A DNA stretch of 53,096 nt from an uncultured Bacteroidales bacterium (GCA_947644715.1 CANSAP010000012.1:1-53096), one strand, 5' to 3'; shown: positions 34,870-44,589, numbered from the stretch's first letter. Notes: generated by a model not told the origin, from the sequence alone. A program made the numbers and translations.

Positions 34870-37800
34870 TTATATGCGGGTCACGGTCACAGCCACCTGC
34901 TCGCCGTCGATGTCGAGGATGCGGGCATCAGCCATGGAGGCTGCTTCTGCGGTCTCGATGCTTTCGGCCAACACCTGAGCAGCGATGTAGTCGCGGAAGG
35001 TGTCGAGGGCGGCACGGGTCAGAGGGGTGTCCTGGAGGGTGACGTGCACCTTGTCGGTGATGTCGAAGTCTGAATCCTTACGGATGTTCTGAATGCGGTT
35101 GACGAGTTCGCGGGCAAAGCCTTCGGCACGCAGGGCGTCGGTCAGGGTAACGTCGAGAGCTACGGTGAGGTCGCCGGCGCCACCCACAGCCCAGCCCGGG
35201 ATGTCGTCAGCAAGTATCTCAACGTCAGCAGTGGTGATTACCGGCTCGCCGGGCAAAGCGGCGAACTTGTATTCACCCTCGCGTTCGAGCTGTGCGATGG
35301 CCGCCTGATCCATTTCCTTGATGGCTGCGCCCAGCTGCTTCATGATTTTGCCGAAGCGGGGACCAAGCTTCTTGAAGTCGGCCTTCACGCGCTTCACGAG
35401 TCCGCTCTGCTCTGGAGTTACAATCTTCAGCTCCTTGATATTGGTCTCGGCTTCCACGAGTGATGCCATAGCCTCAACGCGCTCACGCATGAGCTGAGTG
35501 CTGACCGGCACGAGGAGCGTCTGCAGCGGCTGGCGCACCTTCAGGTTCACCTTGCGACGCAGAGCAAGCACGGCGCTCGTCAGGTCTTGCGCCAGGCGCA
35601 TCTGAGCCTCCAGTTCCGCATCGATTGCGGCCTCATCGGCCTCGGGGAAGAGGGCAAGGTGCACCGGGGTGTATTCTTCGCCGGTAGCGGGTGCCAGCAG
35701 GTCGGAGTAGAGGGCATCGGCATAGAAGGGGGCGAAGGGAGCCATGAGTCGCGCTATGGTAAGCAGGCAGGTGTGCAGGGTCTGGTAGGCCGAGAGTTTC
35801 TGAGCAGTCATCTCTCCGGCCCAGAAGCGCTTGCGGTTCAGCCGCACGTACCAGTTGGAGAGGTTGTCGCCCACAAATTCTGAGATGGCGCGTGCTGCAC
35901 GGGTAGGCTCGTAGTCTGCCAGTGAGGCGTCGACCTCTTTCACCAGGGAGTGAAGCAGGGAGAGAATCCAGCGGTCAATCTCGGGACGCTCTGCGAGGGG
36001 AACCTGGGGCTCGGTGCCGGTAAAGCCGTCAACGTTGGCGTAGAGCGAGAAGAACTTATAGGTGTTATGGAGTGTGGAGAAAAGTTTGCGTGAAACTTCG
36101 GCCACACCCTCTTCGTCATACTTGAGGTTATCCCACGGCTGTGAGTTCTCAATCATGTACCAGCGCACGGGGTCGGAGCCATATTTCTCGATGTTGGAGA
36201 AGGGGTCTACGGCGTTGCCGAGGCGTTTGCTCATCTTGTTGCCGTTCTTGTCGAGCACGAGGCCGTTGGAGATTACGGCTTTGTAGCTGACGGCGTCGAA
36301 TATCATTGTGGCTATGGCGTGCAGGGTAAAGAACCATCCGCGGGTTTGGTCAACGCCTTCAGCTATGAAGTCGGCGGGGAAGAGTTCGCGTGCGTCGAAG
36401 GCCTCTTTGTTCTCGAAGGGGTAGTGAATCTGCGCATAGGGCATTGCGCCGGAGTCGAACCACACGTCAATCAAATCAAGCTCACGGCGCATGGGGCGGC
36501 CGGAAGGTGAGAGCAGGATGATGTCGTCCACGTAGGGGCGGTGCAGGTCAATCAGCTCGTAGTTCTCACGACTCATGTCGCCGGGGCGGAAACCTTTTGC
36601 CTTCAGGGGGTTCTCTGTCATAAGGCCGGCCTCAACGCTGCGGTCGATGGCCTCGGAAAGTTCCTCATAGGATCCGATGCAGAGTTCTTCGCGTCCATCC
36701 TCGGTGCGCCAGATGGGGAGCGGAGTGCCCCAGTAGCGGGAACGGGAGAGGTTCCAGTCCTGAAGGTTCTCCAGCCATTTGCCGAAACGACCTGAGCCGG
36801 TAGCGGCGGGCTTCCATTTGATTGTATCGTTCAGAGCCATGAGGCGCTCGCGGGAGGCTGTGGTGCGGATGAACCAGGAGTCCAGAGGATAGTAGAGCAC
36901 GGGCTTGTCGGTGCGCCAGCAGTGAGGATAGTTGTGGGTGTGCTTCTCGATTTTGAGCACAAGCCCCTGCTGTTTCAGCTCCATGCAGAGCACGATGTTG
37001 AGGTCTTCTGCTTTTTCAGCGGCCTCAGCGTCATACTTGCCGGCGGCGTTGAAGCGAGGATCGTAAGCGTTCTTGACGTAGTCGCCGGCATGGGCATCAT
37101 AGAGCTTGGTGTCCACGCAGCGCTCCAGGAAGGTCATGTCAAGATCGGAGGGGAGATAGTATTTACCCTGAAGGTCTACCATGGGGCGGGTCTCCCCTTT
37201 GTGGTTAATCATGAACAGGGAAGGGATGCCGGCAGCCTTGGCAACTTTTGCGTCATCTGCACCGAAAGTTGGCGCGATGTGCACGATGCCTGTGCCATCC
37301 TCGGTTGTCACGTAGTCACCGGGAATCACGCGGAAGGCTTCGTCGCTCAGTTCAACGAACTTGTCGGCACCCACGCTGAAAACTTTCTGCGGGTTGCGCT
37401 CGGCTGCCTCGCGCACGAAGGTGGCGCTCAGGTCGCTGAGTTTCTCCAAGGGCTTCACCCAGGGCATCAGCTGCGCATAGCGCATGCCGATAAGTCGGTC
37501 AGCCGTCAGGGTGGCATGATGACGCCAGGGGAGAAGTTTGTCACCCTTACTGTAGGTGTCGAGCGGAGCCTCGGCGCCCTCTTTCTTGAAGTAGGCGCTC
37601 ACGCGGTCTTCTGCTATGATGACGGTCACAGGTTCCGCTGTGTAGGGGTTATATGTGCGGATTACTGCATATTTGATTTTCGGGCCTACGCACAGTGCGG
37701 TGTTGGAGGGCAGAGTCCAAGGTGTTGTGGTCCATGCGGAGAAGTAGGGTGTGCCCCACCCCAGCATTTCCTCCGTAGGCTCCAGGACTCGGAACAGTGC

Positions 37801-38430
37801 GGTGCAGGTGGTGTCCTTGACGTCGCGATAGCAGCCGGGCTGATTCAGCTCATGTGTGCTCAGGCCGGTGCCGGCAGCGGGAGAATAGGGCTGGATGGTG
37901 TAGCCTTTATAAAGGTAGCCTTTGTTATAGAGTTGCTTCAGGAGCCACCATACGGTCTCTATGTAGCGGTTGTCGTAGGTTATATAGGGGTCACGCAGGT
38001 CTACCCAGTAGCCCATGCGGTGAGTCAGGTCGGTCCACTCTTTGGTGTACTTCATCACCTCGCGGCGGCAGGCAGCGTTGTAGTCGTCCACGGAGATTTT
38101 CTTGCCGATGTCCTCTTTGGTTATGCCGAGGGTCTTTTCGACACCAAGCTCCACAGGCAGACCATGGGTGTCCCATCCGGCCTTGCGCTTCACGTGGAAG
38201 CCTTTCATGGTCTTATAGCGGCAGAAGATGTCTTTGATGGTGCGCGCCATGACGTGGTGGATGCCGGGCATACCGTTGGCGCTCGGGGGGCCTTCATAGA
38301 AGACGAATGAGGGGCATCCCTCTCTCTCGCTCATGCTGGCCTCGAAGAGGTGTTTGGCATCCCAGAGCGCAAGCATTCGCTTGTTAACTTCGCTCAGGGA
38401 GAGTTGACTGTCATATTCTTTGAATTTCAT
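34870..38430 (-). CDS. ileS: Isoleucyl-tRNA synthetase, eukaryote-like form
   Basis: An 1186-residue class I synthetase for tRNA-Ile. The HIGH motif is the GIHH variant at 56-59 (GPPSANGMPGIHHVM) and KMSKR is at 732-736. The CP1 editing domain lies between about 200 and 430 (TTTPWTLPSNTALCVG). The length and the GIHH form place it with the long, eukaryote-like IleRS that are usually insensitive to mupirocin, not the 940-residue bacterial type with a C-terminal zinc knuckle. It is 96 bases downstream of ddl and 65 bases upstream of the DksA/TraR-like gene. Confidence 0.97.
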   Translation of the reverse strand: MKFKEYDSQLSLSEVNKRMLALWDAKHLFEASMSEREGCPSFVFYEGPPSANGMPGIHHVMARTIKDIFCRYKTMKGFHVKRKAGWDTHGLPVELGVEKTLGITKEDIGKKISVDDYNAACRREVMKYTKEWTDLTHRMGYWVDLRDPYITYDNRYIETVWWLLKQLYNKGYLYKGYTIQPYSPAAGTGLSTHELNQPGCYRDVKDTTCTALFRVLEPTEEMLGWGTPYFSAWTTTPWTLPSNTALCVGPKIKYAVIRTYNPYTAEPVTVIIAEDRVSAYFKKEGAEAPLDTYSKGDKLLPWRHHATLTADRLIGMRYAQLMPWVKPLEKLSDLSATFVREAAERNPQKVFSVGADKFVELSDEAFRVIPGDYVTTEDGTGIVHIAPTFGADDAKVAKAAGIPSLFMINHKGETRPMVDLQGKYYLPSDLDMTFLERCVDTKLYDAHAGDYVKNAYDPRFNAAGKYDAEAAEKAEDLNIVLCMELKQQGLVLKIEKHTHNYPHCWRTDKPVLYYPLDSWFIRTTASRERLMALNDTIKWKPAATGSGRFGKWLENLQDWNLSRSRYWGTPLPIWRTEDGREELCIGSYEELSEAIDRSVEAGLMTENPLKAKGFRPGDMSRENYELIDLHRPYVDDIILLSPSGRPMRRELDLIDVWFDSGAMPYAQIHYPFENKEAFDARELFPADFIAEGVDQTRGWFFTLHAIATMIFDAVSYKAVISNGLVLDKNGNKMSKRLGNAVDPFSNIEKYGSDPVRWYMIENSQPWDNLKYDEEGVAEVSRKLFSTLHNTYKFFSLYANVDGFTGTEPQVPLAERPEIDRWILSLLHSLVKEVDASLADYEPTRAARAISEFVGDNLSNWYVRLNRKRFWAGEMTAQKLSAYQTLHTCLLTIARLMAPFAPFYADALYSDLLAPATGEEYTPVHLALFPEADEAAIDAELEAQMRLAQDLTSAVLALRRKVNLKVRQPLQTLLVPVSTQLMRERVEAMASLVEAETNIKELKIVTPEQSGLVKRVKADFKKLGPRFGKIMKQLGAAIKEMDQAAIAQLEREGEYKFAALPGEPVITTADVEILADDIPGWAVGGAGDLTVALDVTLTDALRAEGFARELVNRIQNIRKDSDFDITDKVHVTLQDTPLTRAALDTFRDYIAAQVLAESIETAEAASMADARILDIDGEQVAVTVTRI

Positions 38431-38526
38431 ATATGATGTGGTCTTTGTTTTAATATGTTATATCCTGACGTTTTGAGTTTACCCCTGCACAGGTGCTTCG
38501 AAAGTTGAACGGCGTCAGCTACGGTT

Positions 38527-39723
38527 TCAGAACTTGCTACCCTTGGCGCCTTTGGCACCCTTGACTCCTCCTCCCATGGCAAAGATATTGGAATCGTAGG
38601 TGAAGGTTTTGCGCTCAATGGCACGCTTACGCTTCAATGCGAGAGCCACGAGTTTGTCCATGAGCTCTGTGAAGGTGATGCCGGAAGCCTCCCAAAGATA
38701 GAAGGAAAGTGAACCGGGAATGGTGTTGATTTCATTCACATATATTTCACCTGACTTTTCATCTATCATCACGTCGACGCGGCTCACACCATGACAGGAA
38801 AGCACGCGGAAGGTCTCGCCGGCTATGAAACGAATCTTTTCGCTCACTTCATCAGGGAGCAGCGCAGGAATGCGTTTGTCGCTTGCCTGCATTCCTTTGG
38901 CGCTCTTCGATCCTCCCATGTATTTGTCTTCGTAGGAGAGGAAGTCGCCGGTCTTGATCGGTTCTTCGCAAACACTGCTCTGATGCTCATCGGCGTCGCC
39001 GAGCACTGAGCAGTTAATCTCCTTCAGATTCTCAATCATGTGCTCCACGATGATGCGCTGCGAGAATCGCTCCGCACCCTCAATCTTTTCTATCAGGGAG
39101 GCTCTGTCGGAAGCTTTGCCTATACCAACGCTGCTGCCAAGATTAGCGGGTTTAACAATGACGGGGTAGCCCAAGGTTTTCTCTACTTTTTCTATGATGG
39201 CTTCACGGTCTGCGCTCCATTGACGGTCGGTGAACCAAACATAGTCAACAACGGGAATCCCTTCGCTGCGCAGTATCATTTTCATGGTAATCTTATCCAT
39301 GCCGTTGGCACTGGCCAGAGTATTGCAGCCCGCAAAGGGGATACCGATAGTCTCCAGAAGGCCTTCGAAAATGCCGTCTTCGCCGTTAGTGCCATGCAGC
39401 ACAGGGAGAGCTACATGCAGCTCTGCAACTACCGGATTGCGCTTGGAAAAGCGGCCGGTCTCAGCTTTGTAGAGATTGAAATCGCCATACTCGGGACGCA
39501 TGAAGACCTCGGTACACTTCTCAGTCAATGCCTTCATATCCTTGTAGTTACGCATGTTCAGCAGCTCCTGACCGGTGAACCAACGCCCTTGCTTGGTAAT
39601 GTAGATGGGCACAATGTTATACTTCTCTGCGTCAAACGCATTAATTGCCTGCAAGGCTGAAATCACTGATATTTCATGCTCTACGGAGCGCCCGCCGAAG
39701 AATACGGCTACATTTGTCTTCAT
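38527..39723 (-). CDS. ddl: D-alanine--D-alanine ligase
   Basis: A 398-residue ATP-grasp ligase that makes D-Ala-D-Ala for peptidoglycan. It begins KTNVAVFFGGRSVEHEISVIS; the ATP-grasp core includes YPVIVKPANLGSSVGI and the metal site is in VSRVDVMIDEKSGEIYVNEINTIPG. The omega-loop region is longer than in E. coli Ddl (306) and reads KYMGGSKSAKGMQASDKRIPA. The C-terminus has an odd Gly/Lys tail (GGGVKGAKGAKGSKF). ATG 39723 is chosen; the frame's earlier start does not fit the family. The predicted promoter is far upstream (40105-40135). Confidence 0.94.
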   Translation of the reverse strand: MKTNVAVFFGGRSVEHEISVISALQAINAFDAEKYNIVPIYITKQGRWFTGQELLNMRNYKDMKALTEKCTEVFMRPEYGDFNLYKAETGRFSKRNPVVAELHVALPVLHGTNGEDGIFEGLLETIGIPFAGCNTLASANGMDKITMKMILRSEGIPVVDYVWFTDRQWSADREAIIEKVEKTLGYPVIVKPANLGSSVGIGKASDRASLIEKIEGAERFSQRIIVEHMIENLKEINCSVLGDADEHQSSVCEEPIKTGDFLSYEDKYMGGSKSAKGMQASDKRIPALLPDEVSEKIRFIAGETFRVLSCHGVSRVDVMIDEKSGEIYVNEINTIPGSLSFYLWEASGITFTELMDKLVALALKRKRAIERKTFTYDSNIFAMGGGVKGAKGAKGSKF

Positions 39724-40104
39724 TCTAAATCTATTGCGTAAAACTATCCGTTGAAAATGCACCGGCATGCGCTAAGGGGAAGCTCTTGCCTCAACTATTT
39801 GCAGGTTTAGCTGCAAAATATAGCATGCGGAAATCGCAGCCGGCATCGCTTCTCGCCAATTAAGAAACTGTTTAAGTTTATCTCAATGTAATTTTGAGAG
39901 GTGTTTTTGTGTGATTTTCGCGAGCCAGAGAGGGAGCATAGCGGACTATGCGACCGATGAAACTCGGCGAAAAGCGCCAAAAACAGCCTCAAAATTCATT
40001 GATAACAAGCTATAAAAATATTTTCGTCATAAACTTATACAGTTTCTAAGCCTTACTGACAAATTTTGCCTATATAGGTACGCACGCGCGCATTTTACAA
40101 GGTG
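39724..40104. other. Predicted leader of the ddl-ileS transcript, containing element C
   Basis: From the minus-strand promoter (40105-40135) to the ddl start is about 380 bases, containing repeat C1 (39863-40047). No frame longer than 60 codons is credible here. Confidence 0.5.
39863..40047. mobile_element. Repeat family C, full copy (MITE-like)
   Basis: A 185-bp element with terminal inverted repeats of 19 bp (39863-39881 and 40029-40047, one mismatch; AGAAACTGTTTAAGTTTAT). Inner arms also pair imperfectly (CAATGTAATTTTGAGAGG with CCTCAAAATTCATTG), so the whole element can fold as one long hairpin. Near its middle is GCATAGCGGACTATGC (39936-39951), the core shared with families B and D. Confidence 0.85.
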
Positions 40105-40135
40105 CAAATTTAGCAATTATTTTTGAATCCGCAAA
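40105..40135 (-). promoter_or_regulatory. Promoter of the ddl-ileS-dksA/traR-lspA genes
   Basis: On the minus strand TTTG (complement of 40132-40135), 19-base spacer and TAAATTTG (complement of 40105-40112). The ddl start is about 380 bases downstream. Confidence 0.7.
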
Positions 40136-41089
40136 CCGCCTCAATCACTTCATTGCGATTTACGCTATTCTTACACATATTCCAAATACACTATACCTTA
40201 ATTCATGCGACTATAGCACAAATATAAACACAACAATCAAACACTTCAATACTCTAATATTTATTTAATACTAATAACGTTTTTGCCAAACAACAACGAG
40301 CAAACAATAAACGTTTATTCTTAATAACACACACATTCAATAGATATATTATATAACATCTCCGCTATTATTTACATGCACTCCATACATTTATTAAGTC
40401 ACAACAAAAATTGCATAATCCACAAATTACAACATCACGTTATGAACCAAATATGATTATTAATCATTGCGCTAAATATAAATATATCTATATAAGAAAA
40501 CACGTAAATAAAGACTATTAAAGACACACAAAATCTACGTGGAAGAAGATAAGAAAACGTGAAAAATCTGATGGTGTATTTGGACAACGATTCTTCAAAG
40601 CGAGAAACCCCGTACACACTCCTCATTCTGTGTGCAATCGAGTTATTATTGCGTTCAGTCGAGCTGCCGGATGCTCTGAGCTCTATTTTGGGTGATGAGT
40701 TTGCAAACAGAAACGTAACATTAACAAACTGTATTTTAGAATGTTAAGGGCAAAAATCATGCGGTTTAACGCCGTGAGATTCGCAAATTTGAAACGGCTC
40801 CATTAATCTCCCGAAAATATTCAGCAGTGTAAGCCTCAAATTAGCACATTACGGCAACTGATGACTGACAGGAATCCAAGCGCAGGATACAATTCTATCA
40901 TCTGCGTCTAAAAAGAACACCTATATTCAACGCGACAGCGCTTTCCCCAAAAAGGGTATAGCTACCAACTCTATATAAAACGCACTCTCTGTATTCCCCA
41001 AGCCGCGGAACTATGAGACTATTGCGCAATCATATCTCCCAACTCAGATATTGGAGCCTCTTCTCAAAATTGGAATCCACATAACGCGC
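40136..41089. other. AT-rich stretch without a supported gene
   Basis: About 950 bases, very AT-rich up to 40550, then more mixed. A GTG-started frame of 62 codons at 40559-40747 is the only one of note; it has no promoter and no recognisable feature. A perfect palindrome GTTTGCAAAC lies at 40699-40708, the same as at 41708-41717. Confidence 0.5.
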
Positions 41090-41584
41090 CTACTTCTTTT
41101 CCGGCACAAAGACTTCGTAGCTATTATCGTCGTAAAAGATGGTGATTGAGCGCACACGACGGGGTGGGAGAGATGTTGGCGCTATTTCATTAGCTGAATT
41201 TACATTCATAGACACCCCCTTAACTGACTGTTTTTCAAGAGTTTTAGGGGTAATTTGAGGTGTATTTGAGGCGCTCAGATTTTGATTTACAGTTTCTTCC
41301 CCAAGGGCATCCAGGAATTTCTCAGCCTCGCTTACCAGGGTAGGATTTATTGGAGCAGGCACAAGCATCTCACCTTCACCAAACATCAGCCAAAGCACTG
41401 AAAGTTCAGGAAAGCGATCATGAATCAATTTTACAATCACATCACTCAATTTCTTATTTCGACCACTCAGCAATTGAGAGAGAGTAGGACGCGGAATTCC
41501 ACACATATCTGCAAATTGCGTTATGGAAATCTCTTTGGAATCCATAAAGAATTTTAGACGAGCAGCTACATTTGAGTCTGACAT
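41090..41584 (-). CDS. HTH-XRE family transcription regulator
   Basis: A 164-residue DNA-binding protein. Residues about 5-65 form a Cro/CI-type helix-turn-helix (FMDSKEISITQFADMCGIPRPTLSQLLSGRNKKL), followed by WLMFGEGEML, an ending common in Bacteroidales phage-like repressors. The middle (about 85-140) is polar and probably unfolded, and a C-terminal beta strand reads RSITIFYDDNSYEVFVP. It stands alone in AT-rich DNA. TACATTTG on the minus strand (complement of 41616-41623) is a likely -7 box, and GTTTGCAAAC-like sites upstream could be its operators. Confidence 0.85.
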   Translation of the reverse strand: MSDSNVAARLKFFMDSKEISITQFADMCGIPRPTLSQLLSGRNKKLSDVIVKLIHDRFPELSVLWLMFGEGEMLVPAPINPTLVSEAEKFLDALGEETVNQNLSASNTPQITPKTLEKQSVKGVSMNVNSANEIAPTSLPPRRVRSITIFYDDNSYEVFVPEKK

Positions 41585-42666
41585 AGATGTTTTTTGAGGC
41601 TATGGTTTAACAGTGCAAATGTAATCATTATTTTGCAAACTACCAATTAATTTTAGCAAATTCTAAACTGTATTATAGAGATTAGTTTTGTAAACAAGGC
41701 AAAACACGTTTGCAAACAACTCAGAAATTAATTTCGCTTAAAAAATGAGCTCTTCAAGGTATATTCCGTTGTATCAAGTACTTATATACCAACCATGGCG
41801 CAGCTTTGAAATCGTAGTAATATAATCGGCATTTCCTACATCTACTACGTTAACATTTAAGCTTATATAGCACTATATCAGTGTATTACAGCATATGTTA
41901 ATAAATGTTTCATGCAATTATAAAGCAAGTGATTACGGTTGTATTTGTCAACAAACATATACAAAGTAGCCTAATTGTATTTGAGACGTTATTGCGAAAG
42001 TTTACTATCGAGCCAAAAATAAATGTAAATTCAGGTAATCTAAATTGCAAACTATTGATTTGTAAATTATTATCATGTCCGGCCTCTGCTGCCCATTCCT
42101 GAGACTACTTCTATTTCTGATTTAGAACATCTGTCATATCCACCGCAAGGCACCTCTACCCTATTGCTCAAGAAGCCTGCAATGCACCGGCTAATCTACA
42201 CCGCAGCTAATACGACAAATAGAACAATCTCCAAAAATTCTATCGTAAAAAATCCGTTCAATATTACATTGAAATTCGCTTAACTCCTTGAAGTTTGCAT
42301 TTCCACGGGTAATTTCCCGTAAGAAGAATTCCGTTGCAATCTCAACGGGTTAACAAAACCAAATTCTTATATTAATGTGTTGATTTACAATACTTTAAGG
42401 TCATGTATACGCTGCACAAAAATGTGAATAAAATAGCCAAAATCGAGCTAAACGGCATCTATTGCGCGAAAAATAGGGTTGTAAACAGGCGTTTATCCCT
42501 TGTCTAATCAAGCCCTGAAAACAGCTATTTTCAATCTCAGGCTGTTACATTCTGCAATTCCGCTTTGAATGCAATACCTTGATAGCATTGCCTATACCCC
42601 ACTCTATTTATCTTCCTCCCCCCATCGTCATACTCTAACTTACTCCAAATCTGCGCCTCCTGTGAA
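41585..42666. other. AT-rich intergenic region upstream of the HTH regulator
   Basis: About 1.08 kb with no supported gene. It holds sites of the kind TTTTGCAAAC (41631-41640), GTTTTGTAAAC (41685-41695) and GTTTGCAAAC (41708-41717), and two small adjacent hairpins near 42306-42345 (ACGGG/CCCGT and CCGTTG/CAACGG). Frames up to 65 codons look random. Confidence 0.5.
41631..41717. promoter_or_regulatory. Possible operator sites of the HTH regulator
   Basis: Three related sites, TTTTGCAAAC (41631-41640), GTTTTGTAAAC (41685-41695) and the perfect palindrome GTTTGCAAAC (41708-41717), lie 47-133 bases upstream of the regulator's start. Autoregulation is an inference. Confidence 0.4.
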
Positions 42667-44148
42667 TTACTCTAACATTAAGGATATGTTAAGAGGTAGA
42701 CGCGGAATATCAATCACATCATCCAAGAGAGAATCAGATGCGTGTCTCCAGAGAAGCGACTGAAGTTCCTGCATCTTGAGATGATACACTGATGGAGTAC
42801 AGGCTGTCTCGCGCTCTATTCGCTTTAGATCATCTTTAGATAGATGCGCCAGAGGAATATGGCTTACCCTTCCCTTCTCCACTTCGAAAAATCCTGTGTT
42901 TTCAGGTGAAACTGCGTCAGAAATGAGAATCGAATATTTGCGACCGGGATATAAGGCAGCTGCAAATATTAAAACCTCAGCGAGTTGAGTTATTCGCGCC
43001 ATCGCATACGGTTTTTGCAACATCTCCGGGGTTACTACCTCTTCATGCGGAGCAATCACTCCTTCTGAAAACTGCGGCGAAAAAGTTTCTCTGTATGGGC
43101 TGAAGATTTTTGATTCTCCATCACATTTATACTCTTCAACTTCAATCGAGTAATTCTGCCCTATCTTATTCTGAAGATATTGCAACATAATATTTCTTAC
43201 ATCAGAATTATCAGAAAGAATCTGTTGCACACGAACTACATCTTCATCCTTTCTCTGAGCAAGCAAGACACCACTAATACTTTTAGAGCTATTTAATGCT
43301 ATTATACAATATCCAGAAGATACTATATTTTCATATAGTATAACACTTATATCAAAGACTGTCTTATTAATAAATACGCTTTTACTATTGTTAAAGCAAC
43401 AATTAAAGTAATCATATAACAACTTTGACCACACATGTATATCCCGTTCAGAAGCAATAAAAACAAGATTATACTTATCTACTTCGCCTTTATGTTCAGA
43501 AACATTATATTGAATTATCCCATCATTACCAATCAATCCGTAATCGCTGTTATCCTTATCAAATCTATAATTTTTTACATAATTGAGATTAGATTTATAA
43601 CAACAGTTTGAATACATTTTATTAGAATAATACAAACTTAATGATTCACTTGCAGGAATAAGAAACGTAAACGCAAAACCCAACTTAGCAGCTTTAACAT
43701 TAATCCTTTCAATCAACTTTGACATTATTCCTTTTGCTCTAAATTTTTCATCTGTAGCCAATCCACAGAGGTACAGTCCGCGCATTGAAGGATTAATATT
43801 CGATTCATGTATTAACAAGTTATCCGAGGCTAAGTCAACAATATCAGCGCTTTCATTTTCACCTATATTACTCTTACTTGAAGCACGATTAACATTAGCA
43901 TACTTTCCACTACAAGCATTAAATGAATAAGGTATAGCCAAAAGTGCAGATACTATTCTCCCATCTACAACTTCATATTCCACCAACTCCGGATTGAAAT
44001 ATGAATCAAATATTAGTGAGATATATTCATCGCTATCATGAAACGTATCTTTCCACAGCTGCATCATCTGTCGTTTCACTTCACTTTCAGATAAAGCATC
44101 CGGACGGGTGCATTGAGTATTATGATTGCAGGGTTCAGGGGTTACCAT
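42667..44148 (-). CDS. Eis-like GNAT acetyltransferase
   Basis: A 493-residue protein. The N-terminal GNAT domain has the acetyl-CoA loop EKFRAKGIMSKLIERI (134-149) after the strand GLYLCGLATD, and FTFLIPASESLSLYYSNKMY as the usual last motif. A central region with a second GNAT-like texture and a C-terminal part resembling an SCP2-like domain (LIFAAALYPGRKYSILISD) complete the Eis family layout; the terminal free carboxyl of Eis proteins serves in catalysis. The gene is strongly AT-rich, unlike most neighbours. It may acetylate amines of drugs, peptides or proteins; the substrate is unknown. Its function as an Eis homologue is from fold pattern only. Confidence 0.75.
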   Translation of the reverse strand: MVTPEPCNHNTQCTRPDALSESEVKRQMMQLWKDTFHDSDEYISLIFDSYFNPELVEYEVVDGRIVSALLAIPYSFNACSGKYANVNRASSKSNIGENESADIVDLASDNLLIHESNINPSMRGLYLCGLATDEKFRAKGIMSKLIERINVKAAKLGFAFTFLIPASESLSLYYSNKMYSNCCYKSNLNYVKNYRFDKDNSDYGLIGNDGIIQYNVSEHKGEVDKYNLVFIASERDIHVWSKLLYDYFNCCFNNSKSVFINKTVFDISVILYENIVSSGYCIIALNSSKSISGVLLAQRKDEDVVRVQQILSDNSDVRNIMLQYLQNKIGQNYSIEVEEYKCDGESKIFSPYRETFSPQFSEGVIAPHEEVVTPEMLQKPYAMARITQLAEVLIFAAALYPGRKYSILISDAVSPENTGFFEVEKGRVSHIPLAHLSKDDLKRIERETACTPSVYHLKMQELQSLLWRHASDSLLDDVIDIPRLPLNISLMLE

Positions 44149-44324
44149 AGTTTATAATTGAGGTTGATACATTACTATTCAAAAATTTGAACAGTTTTCG
44201 AAGATTCGAGCCTTATCTTCTAACTATGTAACGACGAAAACAGGGCGAATGTTTTTAAGACTTCGCCTTTATTGGGAAGTATTTTTAACTTTTATTGTTA
44301 ACAGAAATTAAATCTGATGAGAAA

Positions 44325-44356
44325 TTTGCACTATTTCACATATTATCCTATATTTG
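44325..44356 (+). promoter_or_regulatory. Promoter of the 747-residue secreted protein
   Basis: TTTG at 44325-44328, 20-base spacer, TATATTTG at 44349-44356. The start codon is 233 bases further on. Confidence 0.8.
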
Positions 44357-44476
44357 CAATTCTAACCGAATAGTTTGCCAAACACCGTTTTTTGAATGAT
44401 TGAGACTAACTGCAATAATCAATGTGAATAACAGGGAAGCAGACGTGCCTCATATTTGAGGCTGAAGGTGCATACT

Positions 44477-44490
44477 CATAGCCCGCTATG
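44477..44490. repeat. Core palindrome CATAGCCCGCTATG (module D)
   Basis: A 14-bp palindrome followed by TGACTGA, like the core of families B and C (CATAGCGGGCTATGCGACTGA), here with unrelated flanks. Confidence 0.6.
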
Positions 44491-44589
44491 TGACTGACCC
44501 AAAGGCTTCAAGATAAGACACCGCTGCGATGATTATTACATAGTAATTAAAACAGGTTCTAAAATTAACCACATTAATAATATCAGCTT

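Larger units (their letters stand above)
44149..44589. other. Intergenic region with promoter and long leader of the secreted protein
   Basis: Holds the plus-strand promoter at 44325-44356 and a leader of about 225 bases with two hairpins: GCCTCA/TGAGGC (44448-44463) and CATAGCCCGCTATG (44477-44490). No frame is supported. Confidence 0.6.

Noticed and set aside
36922..38310. 462-codon plus-strand frame opposite ileS
   Set aside because: Same reason: ileS with both signature motifs is on the other strand.
40559..40747. 62-residue GTG-started frame
   Set aside because: No promoter, weak start, no recognisable feature and surrounding AT-rich DNA; length is within chance.
40136..42666. Replication origin in the AT-rich stretch
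   Set aside because: One near match to a DnaA box (TAATCCACA near 40413) but no cluster of boxes and no dnaA, dnaN or gyrB nearby.
41090..44148. Toxin-antitoxin pair of HTH and GNAT proteins
   Set aside because: The GNAT protein is 493 residues, far longer than GNAT toxins, and over 1 kb separates the genes.
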